From Clostridia bacterium (GTDB lineage: Bacteria; Bacillota; Clostridia; Christensenellales; Aristaeellaceae), in the NCBI GenBank assembly GCA_017516765.1, contig JAFXBE010000016.1, forward strand, positions 1 through 64,000: a DNA stretch of 64,000 nucleotides, given 5' to 3'. The notes below the pieces were generated by a model. It worked only from the letters and a program-made list of their open reading frames with translations. It did not search any database and was not told the DNA's origin. The translations under genes were made by a program, and so were the position numbers. Positions 25,246 to 32,804 of this stretch are shown one piece after another; within the stretch, counting starts at the first letter, position 1; each line of letters begins with the position of its first letter.

Positions 25246-25686
25246 ATGCGGGATCTGCACATCGAACAGGAAATGTACCAAAAGGCCGTGGAGCTGATCC
25301 GGAGCCGGTACCCCACCGGCTGGGGCGGCGCAGGGGTGGTGCGCACCGCCAAGGGCAACTACTTTACCAGCGTTTCCATCGAGACCGCCAACGCCTCCGC
25401 CATTGTGTGCATCGAGCTGGGCGCTATGCTGGAAGCCCACAAATACAACGAAAAGGTGACCCATTGTCTCTGCCTGATCCGGGACGACGAGCATTCCCCC
25501 TTCCGGGTGCTGTCGCCCTGCGGCATCTGTCAGGAGCGGCTGCGCTACTGGGGTGAGGACGTACAGGTGGCGGTGACCACAGACGAAGAGGATCTGCGTT
25601 TTGTGGAGCTGCGTCAGTTACAGCCCTACCACTGGACGAACGCATACCCTGCGCATGAGCTGGAGCGGTGGCAGGGGGAGGAGTAA
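25246..25686 (+). CDS. Cytidine deaminase-like protein
   Basis: A 146-residue member of the zinc-dependent cytidine deaminase fold. The motif IVCIELGAM (C55, E57) replaces the usual H/C-A-E, and SPCGICQERL (C92, C95) supplies the other two cysteine ligands. The set C-x-E plus P-C-x-x-C supports a metal-dependent deaminase, but the isoleucine in place of alanine and the divergent ends make the substrate uncertain; blasticidin-S-deaminase-like proteins look similar. The ATG at 25246 follows AAAAGGAGCGGG. It is flanked by terminators, so it is probably a single-gene unit. Confidence 0.75.
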   Translation: MRDLHIEQEMYQKAVELIRSRYPTGWGGAGVVRTAKGNYFTSVSIETANASAIVCIELGAMLEAHKYNEKVTHCLCLIRDDEHSPFRVLSPCGICQERLRYWGEDVQVAVTTDEEDLRFVELRQLQPYHWTNAYPAHELERWQGEE

Positions 25687-25747
25687 TAAGAAAACGCGCA
25701 TTCTATGGCGGGAGGATTGTTAAGGCACAATGGATCCGATAACGAAC

Positions 25748-25790
25748 AAAGGAACATCCGGCGATCATGCCAGATGCTCCTTTTCTTTTG
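25748..25790 (+). terminator. Terminator of the deaminase-like gene
   Basis: Imperfect arms AAAGGAACATC/GATGCTCCTTT (one mismatch) followed by TCTTTTG. Confidence 0.65.
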
Positions 25791-25885
25791 CAATCCAATG
25801 AACGCAACGCACCGGAACGGTGCGTATACTTGCGCCCTCTCAAACAGCAGGAAGTAAGTTTTTTCTTTCCCAACAAAAATAGCGT

Positions 25886-26032
25886 TTATTGGTTAGCTGA
25901 ATCAATCTCACTTTGACGTTTCAATGCTCCGATGATTTCTCTTATGCTTGGATCACCTTTGATGGTACAACGAAGCCCGTCGAAGTTCACAGTGGTCAAC
26001 AATTCCTTGAATATGTGCCAGAATCGTTTCAT
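25886..26032 (-). CDS. Small ORF (48 codons) divergent from the TetR gene, unknown
   Basis: A 48-residue ORF with a very good ribosome-binding site (GAAAGGAGCGTAAACCC before ATG). The product starts MKRFWHIFKELL, contains LRCTIKGDPSIREIIGALKR and ends SEIDSANQ. There is no signal peptide or obvious membrane segment. It is amphipathic, with basic and hydrophobic residues, and no family is recognised. It is divergent from the TetR regulator at 26210, with a 22-bp palindrome between them, so it may be the regulated gene or the truncated remnant of one. It lies in DNA clearly more AT-rich than the surroundings. Confidence 0.5.
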   Translation of the reverse strand: MKRFWHIFKELLTTVNFDGLRCTIKGDPSIREIIGALKRQSEIDSANQ

Positions 26033-26114
26033 GGGTTTACGCTCCTTTCGAATTTATCTTATGGCAGCTTACTCAAAAAGAAAATGGTCAACCGCTGTTC
26101 TATGGGGAAAATTT

Positions 26115-26136
26115 GGACAAAGCATCTTATTTGTCC
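26115..26136. promoter_or_regulatory. Palindromic operator candidate for the TetR-type regulator
   Basis: GGACAAA (26115-26121) and TTTGTCC (26130-26136) form perfect 7-bp arms around 8 bp. It lies between the divergent small ORF and the TetR gene, upstream of the TetR -35. Confidence 0.6.
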
Positions 26137-26158
26137 GTCAAATATTCAACATTGGTGG

Positions 26159-26187
26159 TTGGATCGTATGCCACACAAGTGTATACT
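26159..26187 (+). promoter_or_regulatory. Promoter of the TetR-family gene
   Basis: TTGGAT (26159-26164), a 17-bp spacer and TATACT (26182-26187), 22 bp before the start codon. Confidence 0.7.
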
Positions 26188-26209
26188 AAATTCAGGAAGG
26201 TGAGATAAC

Positions 26210-26782
26210 ATGAAGCATGAGGTTACAACCTACAATACGAAAAAGTTGATTGCCAACACGCTAAAGGTGCTCATGCGCACTAAGCCTTTTTCAAAAATAA
26301 CGGTGAGCGAGATCATTTCCACCTGCAAGATCAACCGAAAGACTTTTTACTACCATTTTGAGGATATTTTCGCGTTGCTTAAGTGGATGTTTGATGAAGA
26401 AGCCGTTGAGGTTGTAAAGCATTTTAATCTGTTTGTAGACTACGAATCGTGCATCCGCTTTGTTATGCAGTATGTAGATGAGAATGACTATATTATCAGT
26501 TGCATCGATGATTCGATCGGCAGGGAGGCAATGAAACATTTCTTTTACGCTGATTTTGTGAGCGTGATCACCTCAGTCATTGATTCTGCTATCGACAAGT
26601 ATGGCAAGAAGATTGACCCTGCGTTTAAAACGTATGTGGCGCGGTTCTATGCCGAAGCACTATCCGGAATGCTGATTGACTGGGCGAAAGAGAAAGACAA
26701 ACGCAACAGAGAAGAAGTCGTTGGCTATCTCACCACCATTATTGGCCTTGCGCTGAAAAGCATAGAAATATACGATCAGTAA
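26210..26782 (+). CDS. TetR/AcrR-family transcriptional regulator
   Basis: A 190-residue regulator. The N-terminal helix-turn-helix covers about residues 10-55 (KKLIANTLKVLMRTKPFSKITVSE, then TCKINRKTFYYHFEDIFALL). The C-terminal ligand domain resembles the DhaS-like subgroup of TetR proteins (WMFDEEAVEVV.., ALSGMLIDWAKEKDKRNREEVVGYL). GAAGGTGAG precedes the ATG. Base composition is much more AT-rich than neighbouring genes, suggesting transfer from elsewhere. It probably represses itself and the divergent 48-codon ORF through the palindrome at 26115-26136. Confidence 0.88.
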   Translation: MKHEVTTYNTKKLIANTLKVLMRTKPFSKITVSEIISTCKINRKTFYYHFEDIFALLKWMFDEEAVEVVKHFNLFVDYESCIRFVMQYVDENDYIISCIDDSIGREAMKHFFYADFVSVITSVIDSAIDKYGKKIDPAFKTYVARFYAEALSGMLIDWAKEKDKRNREEVVGYLTTIIGLALKSIEIYDQ

Positions 26783-26810
26783 AGAATAACGCCGTCTTTT
26801 TCATTAGGAA

Positions 26811-26847
26811 AAAGCAACGCGCCACACTTCACTTCAGTGTGGCGCGT
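26811..26847 (-). terminator. Terminator between convergent TetR and TIM-barrel genes
   Basis: Arms ACGCGCCACACT/AGTGTGGCGCGT are perfect. On the minus strand the stem is followed by GCTTTTTC, so it ends the 26918-27775 transcript. Confidence 0.8.
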
Positions 26848-26917
26848 CAGCTCATTGAAAAAGCGCGGGGTTTTCAGCAGTCTGAGCCCGCCGGGTGGCG
26901 GGCTTTCTGATCGTTGA

Positions 26918-27775
26918 TCACTTACCGAAGGCGTCCTGATTCTGGTTGGGGCTGGATCGCTTTTCGATATCGGGTCTGCGGCGTTCGATGGCGGCCAGAG
27001 AGATCTCCACATCCTCTTCGGCTTCCTCGGCATCGAAGCAGCCCACGGTAACGCAGTCGCAGGGGCGGATGGTGTTCCATACGAAGTTGAGACCCACGAA
27101 GGGCGATACACGACCCGCCGCCATGGGCTTGATGGTCAGCACAGGTTTCTTGGCATCGTGGATGATCTGGTTGACGGTCTCAATCTCCACCTGCATCAGG
27201 AAGCCCATGCAGTTATAGATCTGGATATAGGTCTGCACATCGTATTCGTTCTCGTCCGAATAGGTGATCAGCTCGGGCATGTGGGCGGAAAGACCGGGGA
27301 TCATGCCCTCCTGACGGATCATGTCCAGATAATCGGGCAGGCGGTCGATGATGTGCTTGTTCTTGTTGACCAGCGCCTCTGCGCTGGAGTGGTGCACCAG
27401 GCAGAAGGTGGCTCCGCAATCCCGGCTGCGGCGGATGGTGGCGCGTGCCTGACGGCGGCCCTCTTCCGTATCATCCACGTTGATGATGGGGGTATCGATC
27501 AAAATCAGCTTTTTACCGGTCTTCTCCTGGGCGTACTGCACGGCTTCCTGCATGACCCGCTCCTGTTGGAGGGGGCCCATGATGGTATCCACGCCCCGAT
27601 CCAGAAAGGTCTTGAGCATGGGGAAAGCCTTTTCGCCGTCGGAAAACTTGCGGATGATCTGGTGATCCTGCGCCGGGCTGCGATGGCTCCAGCCCAGCAT
27701 CCAGTTAGTGCCGATGATCATCCGGGACAGGGATACCCCTGCCACATCCGTACGGGGAAACAGAATCTCGCTCAT
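26918..27775 (-). CDS. Uncharacterised TIM-barrel protein, aldo/keto-reductase-like
   Basis: A 285-residue soluble protein. The pattern of strands (LSRMIIGTNWMLG, RGVDTIMGPL, KKLILIDTPIINV, CGATFCLVHHS, PGLSAHMPELITY, PVLTIKPMAAGRV, CDCVTVGCFDAEEAEEDVEISL) suggests an eight-stranded barrel related to aldo/keto reductases, but the canonical catalytic Y-K-H arrangement was not identified. The ATG at 27775 follows GGAGGCATT. It has a consensus promoter (27843-27871) and is divergent from the heparinase-like/GH2 pair, so it may act on a product of that pathway. I do not recognise a function. Confidence 0.6.
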   Translation of the reverse strand: MSEILFPRTDVAGVSLSRMIIGTNWMLGWSHRSPAQDHQIIRKFSDGEKAFPMLKTFLDRGVDTIMGPLQQERVMQEAVQYAQEKTGKKLILIDTPIINVDDTEEGRRQARATIRRSRDCGATFCLVHHSSAEALVNKNKHIIDRLPDYLDMIRQEGMIPGLSAHMPELITYSDENEYDVQTYIQIYNCMGFLMQVEIETVNQIIHDAKKPVLTIKPMAAGRVSPFVGLNFVWNTIRPCDCVTVGCFDAEEAEEDVEISLAAIERRRPDIEKRSSPNQNQDAFGK

Positions 27776-27842
27776 AACAAAATGCCTCCGTTTGATGATG
27801 TTGTGAAACGTTCCATGCCCAACGGGCATTCCTCTACGCATC

Positions 27843-27871
27843 AGTATACGGGTGAAAGAGCGTTTTGTCAA
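27843..27871 (-). promoter_or_regulatory. Strong promoter of the TIM-barrel gene
   Basis: Minus strand: TTGACA, exactly 17 bp, TATACT. This is one of the best consensus promoters in the window and suggests constitutive expression unless repressed. Confidence 0.75.
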
Positions 27872-27904
27872 AGAAAAAACGCGACGGAAAATGCGTTCCG
27901 GGTA

Positions 27905-27933
27905 TTGCGTCCGCCCCCTCCCCGCGCTAAACT
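27905..27933 (+). promoter_or_regulatory. Promoter of the heparinase-like/GH2 pair
   Basis: TTGCGT (27905-27910), a 17-bp GC-rich spacer and TAAACT (27928-27933), 39 bp before the ATG at 27972. Confidence 0.5.
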
Positions 27934-27971
27934 GAAGAAAGAAGAAGAATCCCCCGGAGGATCGTTTATCC

Positions 27972-29792
27972 ATGTTTACCGCCTTTCTGGATCAAAACCC
28001 CATGCAGGGGCTGCTGACCCGCTTGCCCCGCTGCCCCTTTCCCGCTATGGAAGACCGGGCAGCATGGGAAGCCCTGCCCGAAGCGGACAAAGCCGATCTG
28101 CTGGCACTGGCCGAGGGGTGCGGCGCGCCCTATCCCCTGCTGCGCGCTACGGATTTTCTTGCCTTTATACGCAGCGGCAGCCGTACCGTATACGAGCAGC
28201 CCTATTTCTACCGCCGCCGCAAGCTGATCGCCTCCGCCCTGCACTGCTGCCTTACCGGCAGAACCGAAAGGCTGGACGACGTGATCGACGGGCTGTGGTG
28301 CATCTGCGAGGAAAGCAGCTGGGTGATCAGCGCGCACAACATCAACCCTGTTCCCGGTGGGCTCAGCCCCGGCGAAAAGCCGCTGCCCGACCCGGAGGAT
28401 CCCTACATCGACCTGTTTGCCGCCCAGACCGGGATGATCCTCGCCTGCGTGTGCGCCCTGCTGGCAAAACCGCTGGACAGGGAGACCCCCATGCTGCGCC
28501 GGCGGGTGGAGCGGGAGATCCGGCGCAGGATCACCGAACCCTTTCTGAGCCGGGAGGATTACTGGTGGATGGGGGTGCTGCGGAAGGATCTGTGCAACTG
28601 GACGCCGTGGATCCTTTCCAATATTCTGTGCATCGCCGAATTGCAGGCAGGAAATCTGCCGGAACTGGCGGTTGTCTGCGACCGCGCCTGTCGCATACTG
28701 GATCGCTGGCTGGCGGTGCTGCCTGCCGACGGCGGCTGCGATGAAGGTACCGCCTACTACAACATGGCAGGGGGCGCGCTGCTGGATTGTCTGGAGCTGC
28801 TGGAGCGCATCACCGACGGGCGCATGGTTTTCTGGCAGGAGGAAAAGATCCGCAATATTCTGGCGTTTCCGCTGGCGACCCGGCTGGAGGGCGGCTGGTT
28901 CGTCAACTTTGCCGATTGCGATGCCCGCCCCCAGCTCTGCGGCGAGCGGCTGCAGCTGGCAGGCAAAAAGCTGGGGATGCCCGCCCTGACTGCCCTGGGG
29001 CTTGCCCACCGGGGTACGCCCTCGGAGCAGCTGGCGGATGTGCCCCATTTTAGCCGGCTGCTGAACCGGCTGTTCCACCCGGCGGCGCAGCTGCCCGCTG
29101 CGCCCTTTCCCCGGCGGGATGTATGGCTCGGGGATCTGCAACTGCGGGTCTTTGAGCAGGACGGCATGATCCTTTGCGCCAAGGGCGGGCACAACGGCGA
29201 ATCCCACAACCACAACGATGTGGGTTCCTTTATCCTGCAGGTGGACGGGCAGCCCGCCGTGGTGGATGCGGGCAATATGGTCTATACCGCCAAGACCTTT
29301 TCCCACGAGCGGTACACCCTGATGAACACCCGCGCCGCCTACCACAACCTGCCCCTGATCGGCGGGGAGGAGCAGCAGCCCGGAAGCCGGTTTGCCGCCC
29401 GGGATGTGCAGCGGCTGGCGGACGGGCTTTCGCTGGAGCTTTCCCGGACCTACAGTGAGGCAGCGGGCCTATGCAGCTTCAGGCGCAGCATGCGGCTGCA
29501 AGGCGGCGGCATGGAGCTGCGGGACAGCATTTCCCTTGCAGCGGCAAAGCCGGTCACATGGGTGTTCATGCTCCGGGAGAAACCGGTGATCCGCGAGGGA
29601 CGGGCGGTATCCGGGTGCATCGAGCTGGCGCTGCCCGCCGGACTTACGGCCCGGACGGAGGAGATCCCCGTTACGGACAGCCGTATGGCGAAAAACTTTC
29701 CCGGCTCCCTGTGGCGGCTGCTGGTGACCGCTGCCCCCGCGGAGGTGCACGAAGGATGCTTCCGCATCCGGCGGGCGACCGGGACTCTGTAA
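27972..29792 (+). CDS. Heparinase II/III-like polysaccharide lyase
   Basis: A 606-residue cytoplasmic protein with an N-terminal (alpha/alpha) toroid (NWTPWILSN at 209-217; DEGTAYYN at 257-264) and a C-terminal beta-sandwich domain opening with GGHNGESHNHNDVGSFIL (HNHND at 412-416) and then VDAGNMVYTAKTF. These are the hallmark blocks of heparinase II/III-type lyases, which cleave uronic-acid-containing chains by beta-elimination. There is no signal peptide, so the substrate would be an imported oligosaccharide. GGAGG precedes the ATG. The GH2 gene follows 37 bp later. The substrate (glycosaminoglycan, alginate or other uronate glycan) cannot be read from the sequence. Confidence 0.85.
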   Translation: MFTAFLDQNPMQGLLTRLPRCPFPAMEDRAAWEALPEADKADLLALAEGCGAPYPLLRATDFLAFIRSGSRTVYEQPYFYRRRKLIASALHCCLTGRTERLDDVIDGLWCICEESSWVISAHNINPVPGGLSPGEKPLPDPEDPYIDLFAAQTGMILACVCALLAKPLDRETPMLRRRVEREIRRRITEPFLSREDYWWMGVLRKDLCNWTPWILSNILCIAELQAGNLPELAVVCDRACRILDRWLAVLPADGGCDEGTAYYNMAGGALLDCLELLERITDGRMVFWQEEKIRNILAFPLATRLEGGWFVNFADCDARPQLCGERLQLAGKKLGMPALTALGLAHRGTPSEQLADVPHFSRLLNRLFHPAAQLPAAPFPRRDVWLGDLQLRVFEQDGMILCAKGGHNGESHNHNDVGSFILQVDGQPAVVDAGNMVYTAKTFSHERYTLMNTRAAYHNLPLIGGEEQQPGSRFAARDVQRLADGLSLELSRTYSEAAGLCSFRRSMRLQGGGMELRDSISLAAAKPVTWVFMLREKPVIREGRAVSGCIELALPAGLTARTEEIPVTDSRMAKNFPGSLWRLLVTAAPAEVHEGCFRIRRATGTL

Positions 29793-29829
29793 TGTTCCAG
29801 GCACGAAACCGAAAGGATGGTCATACCAT

Positions 29830-31491
29830 ATGGATCGTTTGTTTGACGCCCATCGGGTGCGCCCCTCCCGGGAAGCCGCACCCCTGTGGAATTTCCGTAC
29901 TCTTGACGAAGGCGGGTTGGAAAGCCCCGTCAAAACGCTGGTACCCGGCGTCTGGGAGACCCTGCCCCGGCTGCGCAGCTACCGGGGGCGCGGCGTTTTT
30001 GAACAGGCCATCACCTGCGGGGGCAATGTACGCTTTCTTTTCGGCGGGGTCAGCTTCCGGGCAAAGGTGCTGCTGGACGGGCAGGAGCTGTGCAGCCACT
30101 ACGGCGCGTACACCGCCTTTGAAGCCCTTGCGGAAAATCTGCCCTTTGGCAAGCATACCCTGACCGTGGAAGCGGACAACCGCTTCGGGGAGGATTCTGC
30201 CCTGCACATTCCCAACGATTACTATTCCTACGGCGGCATCACCCGCCCGGTGATGATCCAGCAGCTGGGGGATGCCTACATCACCCGCATGCAGGTGACC
30301 CCCGCCATGACCCCCGAGGGCTGGCGGGCAGACATCCGGGTGTGGGTACGCAGCCTTTCCGATGTGCCTGCCGCCTGCTATCTGCGCATCACCATTCCCG
30401 GGCTGTGCGAGCAGGGTATGCCCGTACGCCTGCAACCCCGGCAGGAGACCATGGTGCACTGCGCCGTCACCTGCCCGGATGCGGTGGCGTGGCAGCCCCT
30501 GCAGGCAAAGCTCTACACCATCGAAGCCCGGCTGGAAAAGGACGGTATCCCCGTGGATGACCTGATCGACCGGTTTGGCTTCCGGGAGGTGAAGGTTGAG
30601 GGCCAGAGCATTCTGCTGAACGGGAAAAAACTGCTGCTGAAGGGCTTCAACCGCCACGAGGACTACGGCGCATTCGGCTGCGCCATCCCGGTGAGCGCCA
30701 TGTACGAAGATCTGAGCCTGATGCTGGATCTGGGCTGCAATTGCGTGCGCACCTGCCATTACCCCAACGACCCCCGTTTCCTTGATCTGTGCGACGAGCT
30801 GGGCATTCTGGTCTGGGAGGAATCCCACGCCCGGGGTCTGAGCGAAAAGCGGATGCGTAACCCCCATTTTCTGGAGCAGACCTTCCTGTGTACCCGGGAG
30901 ATGGTTCAGCAGCACTACAACCACCCCTCCGTCTTTATCTGGGGCTGCCTGAACGAATGCGCCGACGATACGGAATACGGGGCAGACTGCTACCGGCAGG
31001 TCTACCAACTGCTCCGGCAGCTGGATGCAAGCCGCCCTGTGACCGCCGCTTTGCTGGAGCGGGCAGGCGGGCTGGTGTTCGGCGATTCGGACGTGGTCAG
31101 CGTAAACCTGTACCCCCAGTGGTACTATAGCGGCGCGACAGGGGAGCAGATCGCCGCCAAGGTGGATGAGATCCACAAAAACGGCGGCGCGGGCAAGCCC
31201 ATCATCCTCAGCGAGATCGGCGCAGGGGCCATTTACGGCTACCATGATCCGCTGGGCGAGAGCAAGTGGTCGGAGGAGCGGCAGTGCACCATCCTTCGCA
31301 GGCAGATCGAAGCCGCTCTTACCAACGAAAACCTGAGCGGTATTCTGCTGTGGCAGTTTGCCGACTGCCGCGTAACCGAGGAGGAATGGTTCGACAAGCG
31401 TCCCCGCACTTACAACAACAAGGGCGTGGTGGACGAATACCGCCGCCCCAAGATGAGCTATATGCTGGTACGGGAGCTGTTTCGGCGGTGA
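29830..31491 (+). CDS. GH2 glycosidase with NxK motif, probable beta-glucuronidase
   Basis: A 553-residue cytoplasmic GH2 enzyme: sugar-binding sandwich domain (about 1-150), immunoglobulin-like domain (150-255) and TIM barrel (260-553). Acid/base E376 lies in WGCLNEC and nucleophile E462 in PIILSEIGAG. Near the C-terminus, TYNNKGVVDEYRRPK places N529 and K531 as the NxK motif that contacts the carboxylate in bacterial beta-glucuronidases (E. coli UidA has NKK there). It is slightly short for the family (about 600). Pairing with a heparinase II/III-like lyase fits degradation of a glucuronate-containing oligosaccharide; a beta-galacturonidase is the alternative. Confidence 0.87.
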   Translation: MDRLFDAHRVRPSREAAPLWNFRTLDEGGLESPVKTLVPGVWETLPRLRSYRGRGVFEQAITCGGNVRFLFGGVSFRAKVLLDGQELCSHYGAYTAFEALAENLPFGKHTLTVEADNRFGEDSALHIPNDYYSYGGITRPVMIQQLGDAYITRMQVTPAMTPEGWRADIRVWVRSLSDVPAACYLRITIPGLCEQGMPVRLQPRQETMVHCAVTCPDAVAWQPLQAKLYTIEARLEKDGIPVDDLIDRFGFREVKVEGQSILLNGKKLLLKGFNRHEDYGAFGCAIPVSAMYEDLSLMLDLGCNCVRTCHYPNDPRFLDLCDELGILVWEESHARGLSEKRMRNPHFLEQTFLCTREMVQQHYNHPSVFIWGCLNECADDTEYGADCYRQVYQLLRQLDASRPVTAALLERAGGLVFGDSDVVSVNLYPQWYYSGATGEQIAAKVDEIHKNGGAGKPIILSEIGAGAIYGYHDPLGESKWSEERQCTILRRQIEAALTNENLSGILLWQFADCRVTEEEWFDKRPRTYNNKGVVDEYRRPKMSYMLVRELFRR

Positions 31492-31514
31492 CCCGGCAGG
31501 GTATACCTGAAGCA

Positions 31515-31548
31515 GGGGGCTTGCACGGGTTCCCGGAAGCCCCTGCCA
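31515..31548 (+). terminator. Hairpin after the GH2 gene
   Basis: Arms GCAGGGGGCTT/AAGCCCCTGC around a 14-base loop. There is no T-run, so termination would be inefficient or need a factor. Confidence 0.4.
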
Positions 31549-31588
31549 TTGACACAAATCGCCCGGTCGGGGTATGCTGTCCCCGACC
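31549..31588 (+). promoter_or_regulatory. Promoter with palindrome around the -10 (redox module)
   Basis: TTGACA (31549-31554), an 18-bp spacer and TATGCT (31573-31578). A perfect inverted repeat, GGTCGGGG (31565-31572) and CCCCGACC (31581-31588), brackets the -10, leaving it in the 8-bp centre. A protein bound there would block transcription, so this is a candidate repressor operator. Confidence 0.65.
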
Positions 31589-31610
31589 CCGATAACAGGA
31601 GGAATCAAGA

Positions 31611-32657
31611 ATGAAACAGTTGATGCGCAATGCCCTTTCCCTGCTGCTGACCCTGTGCCTGCTTCTGTGCCTTGGCGCAGCCGCCGAGACCGTCCCCCAT
31701 GGCGATCTGCCCACCCGCGGGCTGATCCTGCCCATGACGCAGGAGGATCTGGACAGCGGTCTGGAGCTTTACACAGTGGTCTACCCCACCCAGCTGGTCC
31801 CCCAGCTGCCCACGCTGGATCTGTACTTCAACGATCTGCCTGCCCAGGAGGCTGTGCTGGCCGCCTATACCGATGCACAGCTCAGCGACCCGGACATGCA
31901 GCAGGAGATCATGACGGCATACTACGAGCATGTGTATCTGGTGGGACGGGTGTTCCTGTTTGAAGAAGCCCTGCGGGACGAATGGGAATCCGCCGGGGTG
32001 ACCCCCGCCCAGCTGACCGGGGTGGAGACCGCCCATATCATGGGCGAAAACGACGGCTATGTGTACGTTGCCATGACCTTTGAGGGCATGAATACAGCGG
32101 ATGATCCCGCGCTGCAGCAGCAGATCGCCGCGGCGGAGACACGCGCCGCAGAGCTGCTGGCAGAGGCGCAGTACCAGCCCATCCAATTTGCCGAAGGCGA
32201 ACTGACCGAGCCGCTCAACGCCTTCCCCGCCTTTACCACCACCGACCTGATGGGCAACACGGTATCCAACGTGGTGTTCAGCGGCAAGGATCTGACAGTG
32301 GTGAACGTGTGGGCCACCTACTGCGGCCCCTGCATCGACGAGATGGACGAGCTGGCGGCGTGGAGCGCATCCATGCCGGAAAACGTGCAGCTGGTGGGGC
32401 TGGTAAGCGACCTGTACAGCCTTGAGGACACCGAAACGCTGGAGACGGCGCAGATGATCTGCGAAGCCACGGGGGCGGACAGCTACCTGCATCTGGTGGC
32501 ATCACAGGACTTCGTCCCCCTGCTGAGCACCGTGGTGGGCGTACCCACCACCTTCTTCGTGGACAGCACCGGCGCGATCGTGGGCGAACCCATCGTGGGC
32601 GCGAACGTGAGCGGCTGCATGGCCTTTGTGGAGGAATACCTGAATGGGCAGCAGTAA
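31611..32657 (+). CDS. Exported TlpA-type thioredoxin-fold protein
   Basis: A 348-residue protein with a signal peptide (hydrophobic core about residues 8-22, then AAAET), a unique middle domain of about 160 residues, and a C-terminal TlpA/ResA-like thioredoxin domain from about residue 205. The redox motif WATYCGPC gives C238 and C241, and VVGVPTTFFVDSTGAIVG holds the conserved cis-proline. It acts outside the membrane on disulfides or as an electron carrier. AGGAGG precedes the ATG. It overlaps the CD1871A gene and is followed by a membrane 4Fe-4S protein, a gene trio seen in Clostridia that suggests electron transfer across the membrane. Confidence 0.88.
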   Translation: MKQLMRNALSLLLTLCLLLCLGAAAETVPHGDLPTRGLILPMTQEDLDSGLELYTVVYPTQLVPQLPTLDLYFNDLPAQEAVLAAYTDAQLSDPDMQQEIMTAYYEHVYLVGRVFLFEEALRDEWESAGVTPAQLTGVETAHIMGENDGYVYVAMTFEGMNTADDPALQQQIAAAETRAAELLAEAQYQPIQFAEGELTEPLNAFPAFTTTDLMGNTVSNVVFSGKDLTVVNVWATYCGPCIDEMDELAAWSASMPENVQLVGLVSDLYSLEDTETLETAQMICEATGADSYLHLVASQDFVPLLSTVVGVPTTFFVDSTGAIVGEPIVGANVSGCMAFVEEYLNGQQ

Positions 32658-32799
32658 AGAAGCACGGATGACCGCCCTGCGCATTTTGCTGTTGACCGGG
32701 GCGGCGGTGATGATCGCCGTCGGGGTCAGCCGGGGCGAGGTAGGCATGGTGCTGAAAAAAGCCGTGGTGCTGTGCCTTGAATGCATCGGTCTGGGGTGA
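32644..32799 (+). CDS. CD1871A-family CXXC motif-containing miniprotein
   Basis: A 51-residue membrane protein overlapping the end of the TlpA gene by 14 bp. It has one transmembrane segment (ALRILLLTGAAVMIAVGVSRG) and then GEVGMVLKKAVVLCLECIGLG with the C-L-E-C redox or metal-binding pair near the C-terminus. This matches the CD1871A-type proteins found beside TlpA and 4Fe-4S proteins in Clostridia. The role is unknown; a relay between the extracellular thioredoxin-fold protein and the iron-sulfur protein is plausible. Translation is probably coupled to the upstream gene. Confidence 0.8.
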   Translation: MGSSKEARMTALRILLLTGAAVMIAVGVSRGEVGMVLKKAVVLCLECIGLG

Positions 32800-32804
32800 G
32801 AGAG

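Noticed and set aside
25703-25858. Possible small + strand ORF after the deaminase-like gene
   Set aside because: It crosses the terminator at 25748-25790, has no convincing ribosome-binding site and no recognisable composition.
25913-26203. 96-codon + strand ORF before the TetR gene
   Set aside because: No ribosome-binding site; it runs through the palindrome and the TetR promoter. The minus-strand 48-codon ORF in the same DNA has a far better initiation site.
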